This document shows, piece after piece, positions 25,412 to 33,507 of a stretch of 64,000 bases of DNA. Each line of letters starts with the position of its first letter. Position 1 is the first letter of the stretch. Origin of the DNA: Glaciihabitans tibetensis. GTDB taxonomy: Bacteria; Actinomycetota; Actinomycetes; Actinomycetales; Microbacteriaceae. Under the pieces are notes generated by a model. That model had not been told where the DNA came from. It did no database searches and saw nothing but the letters and a program-made list of their open reading frames with translations. Location: contig NZ_PVTL01000008.1 of the NCBI RefSeq assembly GCF_003003265.1, positions 62,001 to 126,000 on the forward strand, given 5' to 3'. The position numbers and the translations under genes were made by a program.

Positions 25412-25690
25412 TTAGCGGCGGGCGGCGGTGCGGCTACCGAAACGCAGCCAGAGCAGCAGAACGATGATTGCGCCGATGATCGATCCGATGATGCCGGCGG
25501 GCTGGAAGAAGCCGTCGGTGGCGTCGGCGTTGAACAGCAGGAAGCCGAGGAACCCGCCCACGAACGAGCCCACGATGCCGATCAGCAGGGTCATTCCGAG
25601 TGAGATGTTCTGGCGTCCGGGTACCACGAGCCGGGCGATTGCTCCGGCGATGAGGCCGACAACGATGATGCTGATGATGAGACCGATCAT
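25412..25690 (-). CDS. GlsB/YeaQ/YmgE family membrane protein
   Basis: A 92-residue protein with three membrane spans and the family's Gly-rich pattern: 'MIGLIISIIVVGLIAGAIARLVVPGRQ', 'SLGMTLLIGIVGSFVGGFLGFLLF', and 'AGIIGSIIGAIIVLLLWLRF'. Relatives (transglycosylase-associated/Asp23-linked) respond to envelope stress. ATG 25690 is preceded by AAAGGAG; the upstream extension is not used. It is divergent from a NarL-type response regulator, and a perfect inverted repeat lies between them close to the regulator's start, suggesting that the regulator controls this gene and itself. Confidence 0.92.
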   Translation of the reverse strand: MIGLIISIIVVGLIAGAIARLVVPGRQNISLGMTLLIGIVGSFVGGFLGFLLFNADATDGFFQPAGIIGSIIGAIIVLLLWLRFGSRTAARR

Positions 25691-25765
25691 GGTCCGCTCC
25701 TTTGACTGATGCACGTCTATGACATGCGGTGCACGGCCCGGAATTGGGCCGTAAGTCGACTCAAC

Positions 25766-25801
25766 CACCCGTAGGGGTGTGCCACTACACCCCTACGGGT
25801 G
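25766..25801. promoter_or_regulatory. Perfect 15-bp inverted repeat, candidate response-regulator operator
   Basis: CACCCGTAGGGGTGT (25766-25780), six-base spacer, and the exact complement (25787-25801). It ends 14 bases before the response-regulator start and lies about 75 bases upstream of glsB. Each arm also contains the smaller repeat ACCCCTACGGGT. Position so close to the start codon fits negative autoregulation. Confidence 0.65.
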
Positions 25802-25814
25802 AAATACTCGGGGT

Positions 25815-26486
25815 ATGACCGAACCCGATGAACGCCCCGCGCTGACGGTCGCGCTGGTGGACGACTACGACGTCGTGCTCATCGGCCTTGCGCACATGTT
25901 CGATCAATACCGCGACAGGGTCGTCGTCGCCGAGATCGACGCGAACTCCTCGCTCAGCGACACCATCGACATCGTGATGTACGACTCGTTCGCCCAGCCA
26001 GAGTCTGACCACGAACAGATCGCCGAGCTGGTCGCCTCCCCACGCGCGGCCAAAGTCGTGGTCTACACCTGGAACTTCCAACCCGCCCTGGTCGAGCACG
26101 CGCTCGAGCAGGGCGTGCGCGGCTACCTGTCGAAGACTCTCCCGGCGCGCGACCTCGTCGCGGCGCTGGAGGCGGTTCACAACGGTGAACTCGTGGTGAG
26201 CGAGCCGCCGCGCCGCACCAGCAGCGCGATGGGACTCGACTGGCCCGGCCGCAAGGAGGGCATCACCGACCGGGAATCCGAGATTCTCGCCCTCATCACG
26301 CAGGGCAAGAACAACGCCGAGGTGGCGACGCTCACCTACCTGAGCCCCAACACGGTCAAGTCCTACATCCGCAGCATCTACCGCAAGATCGATGCGTCGA
26401 GTCGCACGCAAGCGGTGCTCTGGGGAGTGGGGCACGGCTTCACGCCCGACCACCACCGCATCGACCACTGGCGCGGCGGCCCGTAA
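25815..26486 (+). CDS. NarL/LuxR-family response regulator
   Basis: A 223-residue regulator. The receiver domain (about 8-120) has the acidic pair 'LVDDYD' near residue 15, a phospho-acceptor Asp in 'IVMYDSF' near 57, Thr in 'VVYTWN' and Lys in 'YLSKTLP'. The stretch between the acidic pair and the acceptor is a few residues short of the usual spacing. The LuxR HTH is at about 155-215 ('ITDRESEILALITQGKNNAEVATLTYLSPNTVKSYIRSIYRKI'). No kinase is adjacent; the GAF kinase at 11-12.9 kb is a possible but unproven partner. It is divergent from glsB across a perfect inverted repeat. Confidence 0.9.
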   Translation: MTEPDERPALTVALVDDYDVVLIGLAHMFDQYRDRVVVAEIDANSSLSDTIDIVMYDSFAQPESDHEQIAELVASPRAAKVVVYTWNFQPALVEHALEQGVRGYLSKTLPARDLVAALEAVHNGELVVSEPPRRTSSAMGLDWPGRKEGITDRESEILALITQGKNNAEVATLTYLSPNTVKSYIRSIYRKIDASSRTQAVLWGVGHGFTPDHHRIDHWRGGP

Positions 26487-26513
26487 GGTCCCCGGAGCGT
26501 TTACCGGGTGCGT

Positions 26514-27923
26514 CTAGCGGGCATCCGGCTCGAGAGCCAGGACGACCCAGCCGTGCGGGGGAGTGTCGAGCGTTGTTCCAGCGGGATGCCGCGTGGCCGA
26601 CGCTTCACCCGCGACGATGTCACCGTGCTCTGGCAGCTGCAGCGTGCCCGCGGCATCCCCCAGATTCAGACTCACCACCAGGCGCTCATGCCCGTCGGTG
26701 AGCTCGTAGACATAGTTTTCGTTCGTGAGTTGCAGCGTTCGCGCGGCGGCGGTGTGTAGCCAGGGGTGGCGGCGGCGCAGGCCGATGAGTTCCTGGTGCA
26801 CGTGGAAGATCGCCCAGCCCTCTGGCGCGAGATCGCCCCTGCCGCCCGCAGGAAACTCCGGGCGGACCGCGTCGTCCCCGCCGGCGCGTTGCTCTTTGAC
26901 GCCGACAAACGCCTGCTCGTCGCCGTAGTAGATGCTCGGCGTGCCCCCGACGGTGAACAGGACGACGAGCGCGTGCGGGAGGTGGCGCGCGTCGCCGATC
27001 GCCGAGGCGATGCGCGTGACGTCGTGATTGCCGACAAAGGTCAGCGGGGTGAAGCTCTGCAGGAACTCCGAGTGGCGGTCCAGCGCCCAGGCCAGTTCGA
27101 AGAAGTTCGCCTCGCTGACCGCGCTCCAGATCGCCTTCCAGAGTTCGTACTGGGTGACGGAGTCGACGCCGGATTCGGCAACGAAGGCCGCGTAGTCGCC
27201 GTGCAGCACCTCGCCGACGATGTAGGCGCCCGGGTGCGCCGCGCGAACCCGGGGGAGCACGGTCGCCCAGAACTCGGGTGCCACCGCGTACGCCGCGTCG
27301 AGGCGCCAGCCGTCGGCTCCGAGGCCGAGCCAGTGGGTCATCACGTCAACGACGAAGTCGACGACGGCCGGCTCGAAGTGATTCAGCTCGACGAGGGCAG
27401 AGTGGCCCTCGAACGACGCGAAGCCGCCGTTATGGGCGTCGACGTCGGAATCAGTGCGGGTGAACCAGTTGCTGGCGGCCGTGGCATCCGCCCCCTCAAG
27501 CACGGCCTGGAACCGGGGAAAGCCGCGCCCCACGTGATTGAACACGCCGTCGAGGAGAACCCGCAGTCCGCGTGAGTGCGCCTCAGCGATGAGGCGGCGA
27601 AAGTCGGCGGTGTCGCCGAGGCGGGAGTCGATCGCGAAGTAGTCGGTGGTGTCGTAGCCGTGGGTTTCGGACTGGAAGATCGGCCCGAGTGCGATTCCCG
27701 AGGCACCCAGCTCGATCGCGTAGTCGAGCCAGTCGGTGATGCGGTCAAGCCGATGCTCGCTGACGTGCTGCGCGCCGTTCGGGCCAGCATCCTGCTCGCC
27801 AGCAGCCTGGCTCTGCGGCGCGCCGACGAAGCCGAGGGGGTAGATCTGCCACCATACGGCGTGGGTGACCCAGTCCGGTTCGGTGCGTTCCGCAACGGGC
27901 GAGTTCAGCTCAGCGTCAGTCAT
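26514..27923 (-). CDS. GH13-family alpha-glucan hydrolase
   Basis: A 469-residue alpha-amylase family enzyme. Beginning 'HAVWWQIYPLGFVGAP', it has the conserved barrel regions in order: 'VLLDGVFNHVG' (region I), 'GADGWRLDAAY' with the nucleophile Asp (region II), 'YIVGEVLHGDYAAF' with the acid Glu (region III), and 'FVGNHDVTRIAS' with the third Asp (region IV). A short all-beta C-domain follows. The N-terminus lacks a signal peptide, so it acts inside the cell, probably on maltodextrins or cyclodextrins. Its neighbours give no sugar-transport context. ATG 27923 has GAGAGG upstream. Confidence 0.9.
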   Translation of the reverse strand: MTDAELNSPVAERTEPDWVTHAVWWQIYPLGFVGAPQSQAAGEQDAGPNGAQHVSEHRLDRITDWLDYAIELGASGIALGPIFQSETHGYDTTDYFAIDSRLGDTADFRRLIAEAHSRGLRVLLDGVFNHVGRGFPRFQAVLEGADATAASNWFTRTDSDVDAHNGGFASFEGHSALVELNHFEPAVVDFVVDVMTHWLGLGADGWRLDAAYAVAPEFWATVLPRVRAAHPGAYIVGEVLHGDYAAFVAESGVDSVTQYELWKAIWSAVSEANFFELAWALDRHSEFLQSFTPLTFVGNHDVTRIASAIGDARHLPHALVVLFTVGGTPSIYYGDEQAFVGVKEQRAGGDDAVRPEFPAGGRGDLAPEGWAIFHVHQELIGLRRRHPWLHTAAARTLQLTNENYVYELTDGHERLVVSLNLGDAAGTLQLPEHGDIVAGEASATRHPAGTTLDTPPHGWVVLALEPDAR

Positions 27924-28075
27924 GGGGGCCTCTCGTCGTCGGCGTATTTCGTCGGGGGGGTATCCGACGGGGTGTGTCCGACGTGAAGAAAAGTCTTGCA
28001 GACCGAGATGAGAGGCGGGGTCAGGAGAGTGTGATCCGGGCTCCGGGCTCCGGGCGGCGTGCGCGGAGCTGCGGG

Positions 28076-28798
28076 TCAGATGAAGTCGGGCGACGGGGTG
28101 CTGGCCTGGCGGATGGAGACGTCGGCGTGACGGTCGAAGCGGTAGCCGACCCCGCGTACGGTGCGCACGATGTCCTCATAAGCGCCGAGCTTGGAGCGCA
28201 GGCGCCGAACGTGCACGTCGATCGTGCGCTCGTTGGGGATCTCGTCGTCGCCGGCGGCCCAGAGCGACGCGATCAGCTCGGAGCGGTCGATGGTGCGACC
28301 CTCCCGCAGCACCAGGTACTGAAGCAGTTCGAACTCCTTGTAGGTGAGCGCGGCCGGCTCGCCGTCGAGCACAACGCGCTTGCGGGAGATGTCCACAACC
28401 ACGCCCTCCTTGACGGTTGCGGGGGCCTCGTCCGCCTGGCGGTGCTTGGCGAGGGCGGCGGGGTCCTGCAGCGCGAGGCGCACGACGTCGACGTCTCGTC
28501 CACCGGCGCCGCGGGGTGCCAGGGCGACGGCGGCGTAGGTCTCAGACGACGGCACCAGCTGAGCGGCGAGGCTCTTCAGCTGCTCGACGATGTGGCCGAG
28601 GTCGGTTCCGGCATTCGCCGCCTTCAGCTCGTCGATTCCCACGTAGAGCACAAAGCCGCGGGCCTCGGTGCCGGTGGGAACCGCGCGAAGGCGGGGTGCC
28701 TCGGTGGGTGCGGCCGGGCGGGGTGCCTGCACTACGCGGGGGGCAAAAGCGGCGGCGGTAGAAGTGGCGGTGGGACGGTCGAGGGTTGCGAGTGACAT
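28076..28798 (-). CDS. Winged-helix (OmpR/PhoB-type) transcriptional regulator without receiver domain
   Basis: A 240-residue protein. The C-terminal 100 residues are an OmpR-type winged helix: 'VVVDISRKRVVLDGEPAALTYKEFELLQYLVLREGRTIDRSELIASLW', the recognition helix 'NERTIDVHVRRLRSKLG' and the wing 'IVRTVRGVGYRF'. The first 45 residues are Ala/Pro-rich and disordered, and the middle (about 47-120) has a small alpha/beta domain starting 'GFVLYVGIDELKAAN' that lacks the Asp and Lys of a receiver. It may bind something other than phosphate. AAAGGACT precedes ATG 28798. It is a stand-alone gene. Confidence 0.85.
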   Translation of the reverse strand: MSLATLDRPTATSTAAAFAPRVVQAPRPAAPTEAPRLRAVPTGTEARGFVLYVGIDELKAANAGTDLGHIVEQLKSLAAQLVPSSETYAAVALAPRGAGGRDVDVVRLALQDPAALAKHRQADEAPATVKEGVVVDISRKRVVLDGEPAALTYKEFELLQYLVLREGRTIDRSELIASLWAAGDDEIPNERTIDVHVRRLRSKLGAYEDIVRTVRGVGYRFDRHADVSIRQASTPSPDFI

Positions 28799-28887
28799 TG
28801 GAGAGTCCTTTGGGGTGCGAAGGGCCTCGGAATCGAGGGGGAGATCCTTCGGAGAGGGTGGTGCGATGTGTGTGGTGTGGGACCGGC

Positions 28888-28935
28888 GATCTGCGCGATC
28901 TAAGATCTGCGCGATCTGAGATCTGAGCGATCTGC
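28888..28935. repeat. 16-bp tandem repeat, three copies
   Basis: GATCTGCGCGATCTAA-like units at 28888-28903, 28904-28919 and 28920-28935; each unit holds two GATCT half-repeats, so the array is also self-complementary (AGATC/GATCT). Confidence 0.8.
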
Positions 28936-29209
28936 GGGTCCGGGAGTCGCGGCGTTTTCAGTCCGACACTTCGCGAAGGAAGCGACGGAATCCAGCGGAA
29001 GCGGGGCTTCTAGCTAGGTGAAAAGCGGGGACTCGGCGAGAGTGGGGCGCTTAGGCACACATTCGGCAACACATGACGGTACGCGTCGGCATCATCATGC
29101 CGGCAGTCCCAGGGGCCTCGAGGGAGGTCAGGGGGTGCGCGTGAACGGTCATGCAGCAACTATCTTGCACACACGCTCGCCCTGTCAAGTCTCACGGGCA
29201 AACTGGTAC

Positions 29210-29270
29210 GAACTGGGAACTGGGAACGGGAACTGGGAACTGGGAACGGGGAACTGTGAACGGGGAACGG
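29210..29270. repeat. Short-period GGGAAC(T/G) tandem array
   Basis: About eight to nine irregular units of GGGAACT or GGGAACG in 61 bp, downstream of the leftward upp gene. Confidence 0.75.
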
Positions 29271-29369
29271 ATAACGGGCCGGGCGCGGCTGGCCGTGGCG
29301 CGGTGTGGCGCGGTGAGGCGCTGCTCACGCCTCGGTGATGGCGCCGCGCACGGCCGCCGATTGCGTGGA

Positions 29370-30002
29370 TCAGACGAGCCCGTACAGGCGGTCTCCGGCG
29401 TCGCCGAGACCGGGCACGATGTAGCCGAGCTCATTGAGCTTCTCGTCGACCGCGCCGAGCACGATCGTCACGTCACGACCGGCCATGGCTTTTTCTACGG
29501 CCGCCAGACCCTCGGGGGCGGCGATCAAACAGACGGCCGTGACATCCACCGCACCGCGTGCAAGGAGGAAATCGATCGCGGCGATCAACGACCCACCCGT
29601 GGCGAGCATCGGATCGAGCACGAAGCACTGGCGGTTCGACAGATCATCGGGCAGGCGCTCGGCGTAGGTCGTGGGCTGCAGGGTTTCTTCGTCGCGCACC
29701 ATACCGAGGAATCCGACCTCGGCCGTGGGAACGAGGTTAACCATTCCCTCGAGCATGCCGAGCCCGGCACGGAGGATCGGAACCACCAGCGGGCGCGGCG
29801 AGCTGATCGCGAGTCCTGTGGCGGTGGCGACGGGGGTCTCGACCTGCACGGTTTCGACCCGCACGTTGCGGGTGGCTTCGTAGGCGAGCAGCGTCATCAG
29901 CTCCTCCGCCAGCGCACGGAAGGTCGGCGACGGAGTGTTCTTGTCGCGGAGCACCGTGAGCTTGTGCGTGATGAGCGGGTGGTCGGCTACGTGTACTCGC
30001 AT
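29370..30002 (-). CDS. upp: Uracil phosphoribosyltransferase
   Basis: A 210-residue pyrimidine-salvage enzyme forming UMP from uracil and PRPP. The sequence '[45 protein letters not shown]' is a standard Upp N-terminus; the PRPP loop is '[14 protein letters not shown]' near residue 130 and the uracil-binding C-terminus is '[19 protein letters not shown]'. Length is exactly that of the family. Its ATG at 30002 is only 25 bases from the GTG of the divergent tadA, so the two promoters must overlap each other or the opposing coding sequence. Confidence 0.97.
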   Translation of the reverse strand: MRVHVADHPLITHKLTVLRDKNTPSPTFRALAEELMTLLAYEATRNVRVETVQVETPVATATGLAISSPRPLVVPILRAGLGMLEGMVNLVPTAEVGFLGMVRDEETLQPTTYAERLPDDLSNRQCFVLDPMLATGGSLIAAIDFLLARGAVDVTAVCLIAAPEGLAAVEKAMAGRDVTIVLGAVDEKLNELGYIVPGLGDAGDRLYGLV

Positions 30003-30027
30003 AGGCTCAATCTATCGGAGGGGACTG

Positions 30028-30480
30028 GTGACTCAATACGAAAAGTGGATGCGCGCGGCGATTGCCGACGCCCACCTCGCGCTGGCGACCGGCGATGTTC
30101 CCGTGGCCGCGCTCGTTCTCGCCGCCGACGGAACCGTCCTCGGCCGCGGCCACAACGAGCGCGAATTGCACCAGGACCCCACCGCGCATGCCGAGGTGGT
30201 CGCGATTCGGGCAGCCGCGCGCGCAACGGGCGACTGGCACCTCACCGGGACGACCCTCGTGGTCACCCTCGAGCCCTGCGTGATGTGCGCGGGGGCGATT
30301 CTGTCCGCGCGTATCCCGCGGGTGGTGTTCGGCGCGTGGGACGAGAAGGCTGGCGCCGTCGGCAGCGTCTACGACGTGCTGCGCGATCGTCGGCTCAATC
30401 ACTCGGTCGAGGTCGTTGCCGGGGTTGAGGCGGATGCCTGCGCGGCGCTGCTGCTCGAGTTCTTCGAGGTCCGTCGGTAG
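30028..30480 (+). CDS. tadA: tRNA adenosine deaminase
   Basis: A 150-residue zinc deaminase that converts A34 to inosine in tRNA-Arg(ACG). Zinc ligands are seen in 'TAHAEVVAIRAAA' (His54-Ala-Glu56) and 'EPCVMCAGAI' (Cys84, Cys87), and the TadA-specific 'DEKAGAVGSVYDVL' and 'LNHSVEVVAGV' segments follow. GTG 30028 has CGGAGGGG seven bases upstream; ATG 30049 is the in-frame alternative. An essential enzyme in most bacteria. It lies head-to-head with upp. Confidence 0.95.
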   Translation: MTQYEKWMRAAIADAHLALATGDVPVAALVLAADGTVLGRGHNERELHQDPTAHAEVVAIRAAARATGDWHLTGTTLVVTLEPCVMCAGAILSARIPRVVFGAWDEKAGAVGSVYDVLRDRRLNHSVEVVAGVEADACAALLLEFFEVRR

Positions 30481-30816
30481 CTGGGCGCGTCGTGGCCGCC
30501 AGCGGTCTCACCGAAGGCTGGCACAGGGGGAACGGCGGGCGGATCGCCGCTGACCGGACACCAGTCGATGGTCACCCCGCTGCGGCCGCGTCGAGCGGCC
30601 AGTCCCGGCGCGTTTCGGTCGCGATCGGGCTCAGAGCTGCCCGGTCGGCGAGGCGGGAAATCGGCTACTGTCCGGTCGGCGGAGGTCAGCGACGGTTGCT
30701 GTCCGGTGGGCACGTGCGAGGCTTCGCGAGCGCGTCGCAGCACTCGCAAGCGTGTGTTCGCCGGCACGCCGACACCCGCTGGCTGGCGCTTGCCAGCCCC
30801 GCGCGTCCCGGTAGCG
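30481..30816. other. 336-bp gap without a gene, dispersed short repeats
   Basis: Between convergent tadA and the cation exporter. Open frames across it have no ribosome site and unlikely composition. It carries three copies of TG(T/C)CCGGT(C/G)GGC at about 30648, 30668 and 30698 plus an inverted copy (GACCGGACA) near 30552; the core matches the CCGGTCGGC motif in the 7.6-8.1 kb gap. Confidence 0.65.
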
Positions 30817-31779
30817 CTAGTCGGCCGAGCGGATCACGATCGATTCGGTCGGCGTGCTTCCCTCGCCGGGCGTGACGTACACGTCGGGCTCGATGTAGAT
30901 GATCCGCGCTACGGGGACTACCTCACGGATGGCCGCTTCGACCGAATTGATCGACACAGCGACATCCGTCAGTCTGGCCGTGCTGGCAAAGGCAACCTTC
31001 GCGCCGACCAGCAGTTCCTCAGGGCCGATGTAGAGAGTTTTGATGTGGATGAGCGCCTCGACGTCGGGGTGCGCGTTGATGGCATCGCGAATTGCGACGA
31101 TGTCGGTGGTGCTCGCTCCCTCACCCACCAGCAGGCTCTTGGTTTCGATTCCGAGGACTATGGCGACCAGGATCAGCAGCACACCGATGCAGAGGGTGCC
31201 GATCGCGTCGAAGACGCCGTCTCCGGTCAGCACGGTGAGGCCGACTCCGAACAGCGCAAAGACCAGACCGATGAGGGCCGCGAAGTCCTCGAGCAGCACG
31301 ACGGGAAGCTCGGGGGCCTTGGCGCGACGGATGAACTCGATCCAGGACTGCTTGCCCCGCACATGGTTCGATTCCTTCATCGCGGTGCGGAACGAGAACG
31401 ATTCGGCGAGGATCGCGATGAAGAGTACGAGCACCGGCAGCCACCAGTTTTCGAGCGGGTGAGGCTCTGCGAGCTTCTCGATTCCTTCGTAGATGGAGAA
31501 CACACCACCGACCGAGAACAGGATGATCGAGACCACAAACGCGTAGACGTAGCGCTCGCGACCGTAGCCGAAGGGATGCGCGGCGTCTGCGTGCTTCTTC
31601 GCCTTGCGACCGCCCAGCAGCAGGAGGCCCTGATTGCCTGTGTCGGCGAGCGAGTGCACGCTTTCGGCGAGCATCGAACTCGATCCGGAAAACACCCAGG
31701 CGATGAACTTCGTGATCGCGATGGCGAGGTTTGCGAGAAGTGCCGCAATGATCGCCCGGTTACCGCCTGCTGTGCTCAT
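30817..31779 (-). CDS. Cation diffusion facilitator (SLC30A9-like)
   Basis: A 320-residue exporter with six membrane spans and a cytosolic C-terminal domain. The TM2 metal site reads 'AESVHSLADTGNQGLLLLG' and TM5 reads 'LLEDFAALIGLVFALFG'; the 'LEDxAA' form in place of the usual HxxxD is typical of the ZnT9/SLC30A9-like branch. The signature 'HPFGYGRERYVYAF' is present near residue 67. The C-terminal domain ('DVEALIHIKTLYIGPEELLVGAKVAF') is the usual ferredoxin-like dimer unit. Metal specificity is uncertain, zinc or iron being likely. It starts 22 bases from divergent proC. Confidence 0.92.
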   Translation of the reverse strand: MSTAGGNRAIIAALLANLAIAITKFIAWVFSGSSSMLAESVHSLADTGNQGLLLLGGRKAKKHADAAHPFGYGRERYVYAFVVSIILFSVGGVFSIYEGIEKLAEPHPLENWWLPVLVLFIAILAESFSFRTAMKESNHVRGKQSWIEFIRRAKAPELPVVLLEDFAALIGLVFALFGVGLTVLTGDGVFDAIGTLCIGVLLILVAIVLGIETKSLLVGEGASTTDIVAIRDAINAHPDVEALIHIKTLYIGPEELLVGAKVAFASTARLTDVAVSINSVEAAIREVVPVARIIYIEPDVYVTPGEGSTPTESIVIRSAD

Positions 31780-31801
31780 GCGTCAATCCTAGGATGTGCT
31801 T

Positions 31802-32626
31802 ATGGCTACGCTTCCCACAATCGCGATACTCGGTTCCGGCTCGATGGGCGGTGCGATTCTTAGCGGGCTCGTACAGCCAGGAGTGAGTGTCACCGGCGAC
31901 ATCCGGGTCACCAATCGCACCGAATCCAAGGCGGAGGCGCTGGCGGCTGAGGGCGTGCGTTCGCTGTCGCTCGAGCGTGACCCCGACGCCAATCTGATGG
32001 CAATCGATGGTGCTCGGATAGTGCTCGTCGGGGTGAAGCCGGCCATGGTCGGCGACCTGCTCCGTTCCATCGCCGGGCACCTCGCGCCGGACGCTTTAGT
32101 GATTAGCGTCGCAGCCGGCGTGCCGATCGCGGCGATGGAGGCGCTGGTGCCCGGAGCCGTCGCGCGCGCAATGCCCAACACCCCCGCTGTCGTTGGACTC
32201 GCGGTGACGGGTATCTCCGCGGGCACCCGCACCACCGCGGACGACATGGCGCTCACCCGCGCGCTGTTCGAAACGGTGGGCTCGGTTCTCGAGGTACCGG
32301 AGGCGAAGGTCGACGCGTTGAGCACGATCAGCGGATCAGGGCCCGCATACGTCTTCTACCTAATCGAGGAGTTAACGCGCACCGCCATCGATCTCGGGTT
32401 TACTCCGGAGGAGGCCGCGGTGATGGTCAACGGCACCTTCCGCGGCGCCAGCGAGCTGCTCGCCGCAGGCGATGTGCCACCCGAGGAACTGCGTCGCCGG
32501 GTAACCAGCCCGGGCGGCACGACCGAGCGGGCGATCGCGGAATTCGTTGACGCCGACCTCAAGGCCACGTTTGATCGGGCGACCGCGGCGGCGCTCGCGC
32601 GGGCTAAGGAGCTTGCCGCGGGCTGA
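31802..32626 (+). CDS. proC: Pyrroline-5-carboxylate reductase
   Basis: A 274-residue enzyme for the last step of proline synthesis, using NAD(P)H. The Rossmann motif is 'IAILGSGSMGGAILSGL' at residues 6-22; later come 'ARAMPNTPAVVGLAVTGISAG' and the C-terminal signature 'STISGSGPAYVFYLIEELTRTAIDLGF', followed by 'VTSPGGTTERAIAEF'. ATG 31802 is chosen over GTG 31796, giving the family N-terminus with AGGA upstream. A perfect 24-bp duplication follows 25 bases after the stop. Confidence 0.96.
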   Translation: MATLPTIAILGSGSMGGAILSGLVQPGVSVTGDIRVTNRTESKAEALAAEGVRSLSLERDPDANLMAIDGARIVLVGVKPAMVGDLLRSIAGHLAPDALVISVAAGVPIAAMEALVPGAVARAMPNTPAVVGLAVTGISAGTRTTADDMALTRALFETVGSVLEVPEAKVDALSTISGSGPAYVFYLIEELTRTAIDLGFTPEEAAVMVNGTFRGASELLAAGDVPPEELRRRVTSPGGTTERAIAEFVDADLKATFDRATAAALARAKELAAG

Positions 32627-32651
32627 GCTGCTGAGGCGCCCTTGACGTGTT

Positions 32652-32699
32652 GACGCGCCCTGGTGCTGAGGTGCCGACGCGCCCTGGTGCTGAGGTGCC
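32652..32699. repeat. Perfect 24-bp tandem duplication
   Basis: Two identical units at 32652-32675 and 32676-32699 (begin GACGCGCCCTGGTGCTGAGG), with a partial third upstream. Located between proC and the small Pro/Ala-rich membrane protein gene. More diverged repeats of CCGCCC...CTGACGGA follow at about 32775-32825. Confidence 0.9.
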
Positions 32700-32844
32700 T
32701 TCAGCGGTCGCCCTGTCCTTTCTTACGGAGTTCATAGCCCGCTTGGGGATGCTGGCTTCATCCGGCGGCGCCAGTCCGCCCCACTGACGGAATCCGCCCG
32801 CCCGCTGACGGAGCGATCCGCCCCATTGCGAAAGGACGCATGCC

Positions 32845-33219
32845 ATGGCCTCCACCGACGGCTCACGTAACGAAGACACTGCTACGGCGCCTCAGCCAGA
32901 CGCCGCGGCGCCGACCGCGCCCAACGCCGCTCCAGCAACGAGTGTGCCGACCGCGCGGACCGCGCCGAACACTGCTGCGCCGGCGTACGCTCTGCCCGCA
33001 CCCGTGCGCACCCCTACACAACGGCGGATCACTATCGCCGCCCTCGGTGTGGCCGCCTTGATCGTCGCCGCGGAAATCTTAGGTGGTGGCGTGGCCCTCG
33101 GGGTCTACGCCAACTGGAACAACCCCAGCCAGAGCGTCACGACCGGCGAAACTCAAAACGGCGTCCCTCCGTGGCGCGGAGACGGCACCGCCCCATCCTT
33201 CCCGGGCGGTGGGCGCTAG
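32845..33219 (+). CDS. Hypothetical single-span membrane protein
   Basis: A 124-residue protein with an Ala/Pro/Thr-rich cytosolic N-terminus of about 60 residues, one membrane span ('ITIAALGVAALIVAAEILGGGVALGVYA' near 62-89) and a short outside tail rich in Gly and Pro that ends 'FPGGGR'. AAAGGA lies about ten bases before ATG 32845, with a second ATG five bases before. No family is recognised. It could be a small anchored protein; homologues in other actinobacteria would settle whether it is real. Confidence 0.6.
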   Translation: MASTDGSRNEDTATAPQPDAAAPTAPNAAPATSVPTARTAPNTAAPAYALPAPVRTPTQRRITIAALGVAALIVAAEILGGGVALGVYANWNNPSQSVTTGETQNGVPPWRGDGTAPSFPGGGR

Positions 33220-33280
33220 CCGCACGCCGGCGCTGTTCGCGGAGTAACTAAGCGCAATGCAATCCGACGTGCTCCTCGAT

Positions 33281-33332
33281 CACCATAGTCATTCGCACGC
33301 GTTGGTCACCATGGTCATTTGCACGCGTCGGT
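33281..33332. repeat. 26-bp tandem duplication
   Basis: Units at 33281-33306 and 33307-33332 differ at three bases (core CACCAT.GTCATT.GCACGCG). Confidence 0.85.
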
Positions 33333-33507
33333 CGACGGCCATGGCCGCTCGAGCCACAACACGGGTGCCCGCGCTCGCCCTGCTCAGTCGACAGACGCTG
33401 CCACTCCACTTCGCTGCGGGCTCGCTGCGAGAACTCCGCGACCTCGTCCCGGCCATCGGTACCGCCGAAGGGACTCAGTGAGGCGCGCGGCATCAACTCG
33501 GGCCACC

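Larger units (their letters stand above)
28799..29369. other. 571-bp gap without a gene
   Basis: No frame here has a ribosome site or recognisable product. The left part would hold the promoter of the leftward winged-helix regulator. It contains a 16-bp tandem array (28888-28935) and a short-period array (29210-29270). The right end abuts the upp stop codon. Confidence 0.7.

Noticed and set aside
29151..30428. 425-codon plus-strand frame across the gap, upp and tadA
   Set aside because: It runs antisense through upp and out of frame through tadA, both clear housekeeping genes; the part in the gap is repeat DNA without a start site.
30492..30875. 127-codon plus-strand frame after tadA
   Set aside because: It overlaps the 3' end of the cation exporter, lacks a ribosome site and has Arg/Ser/Ala-rich shadow composition.
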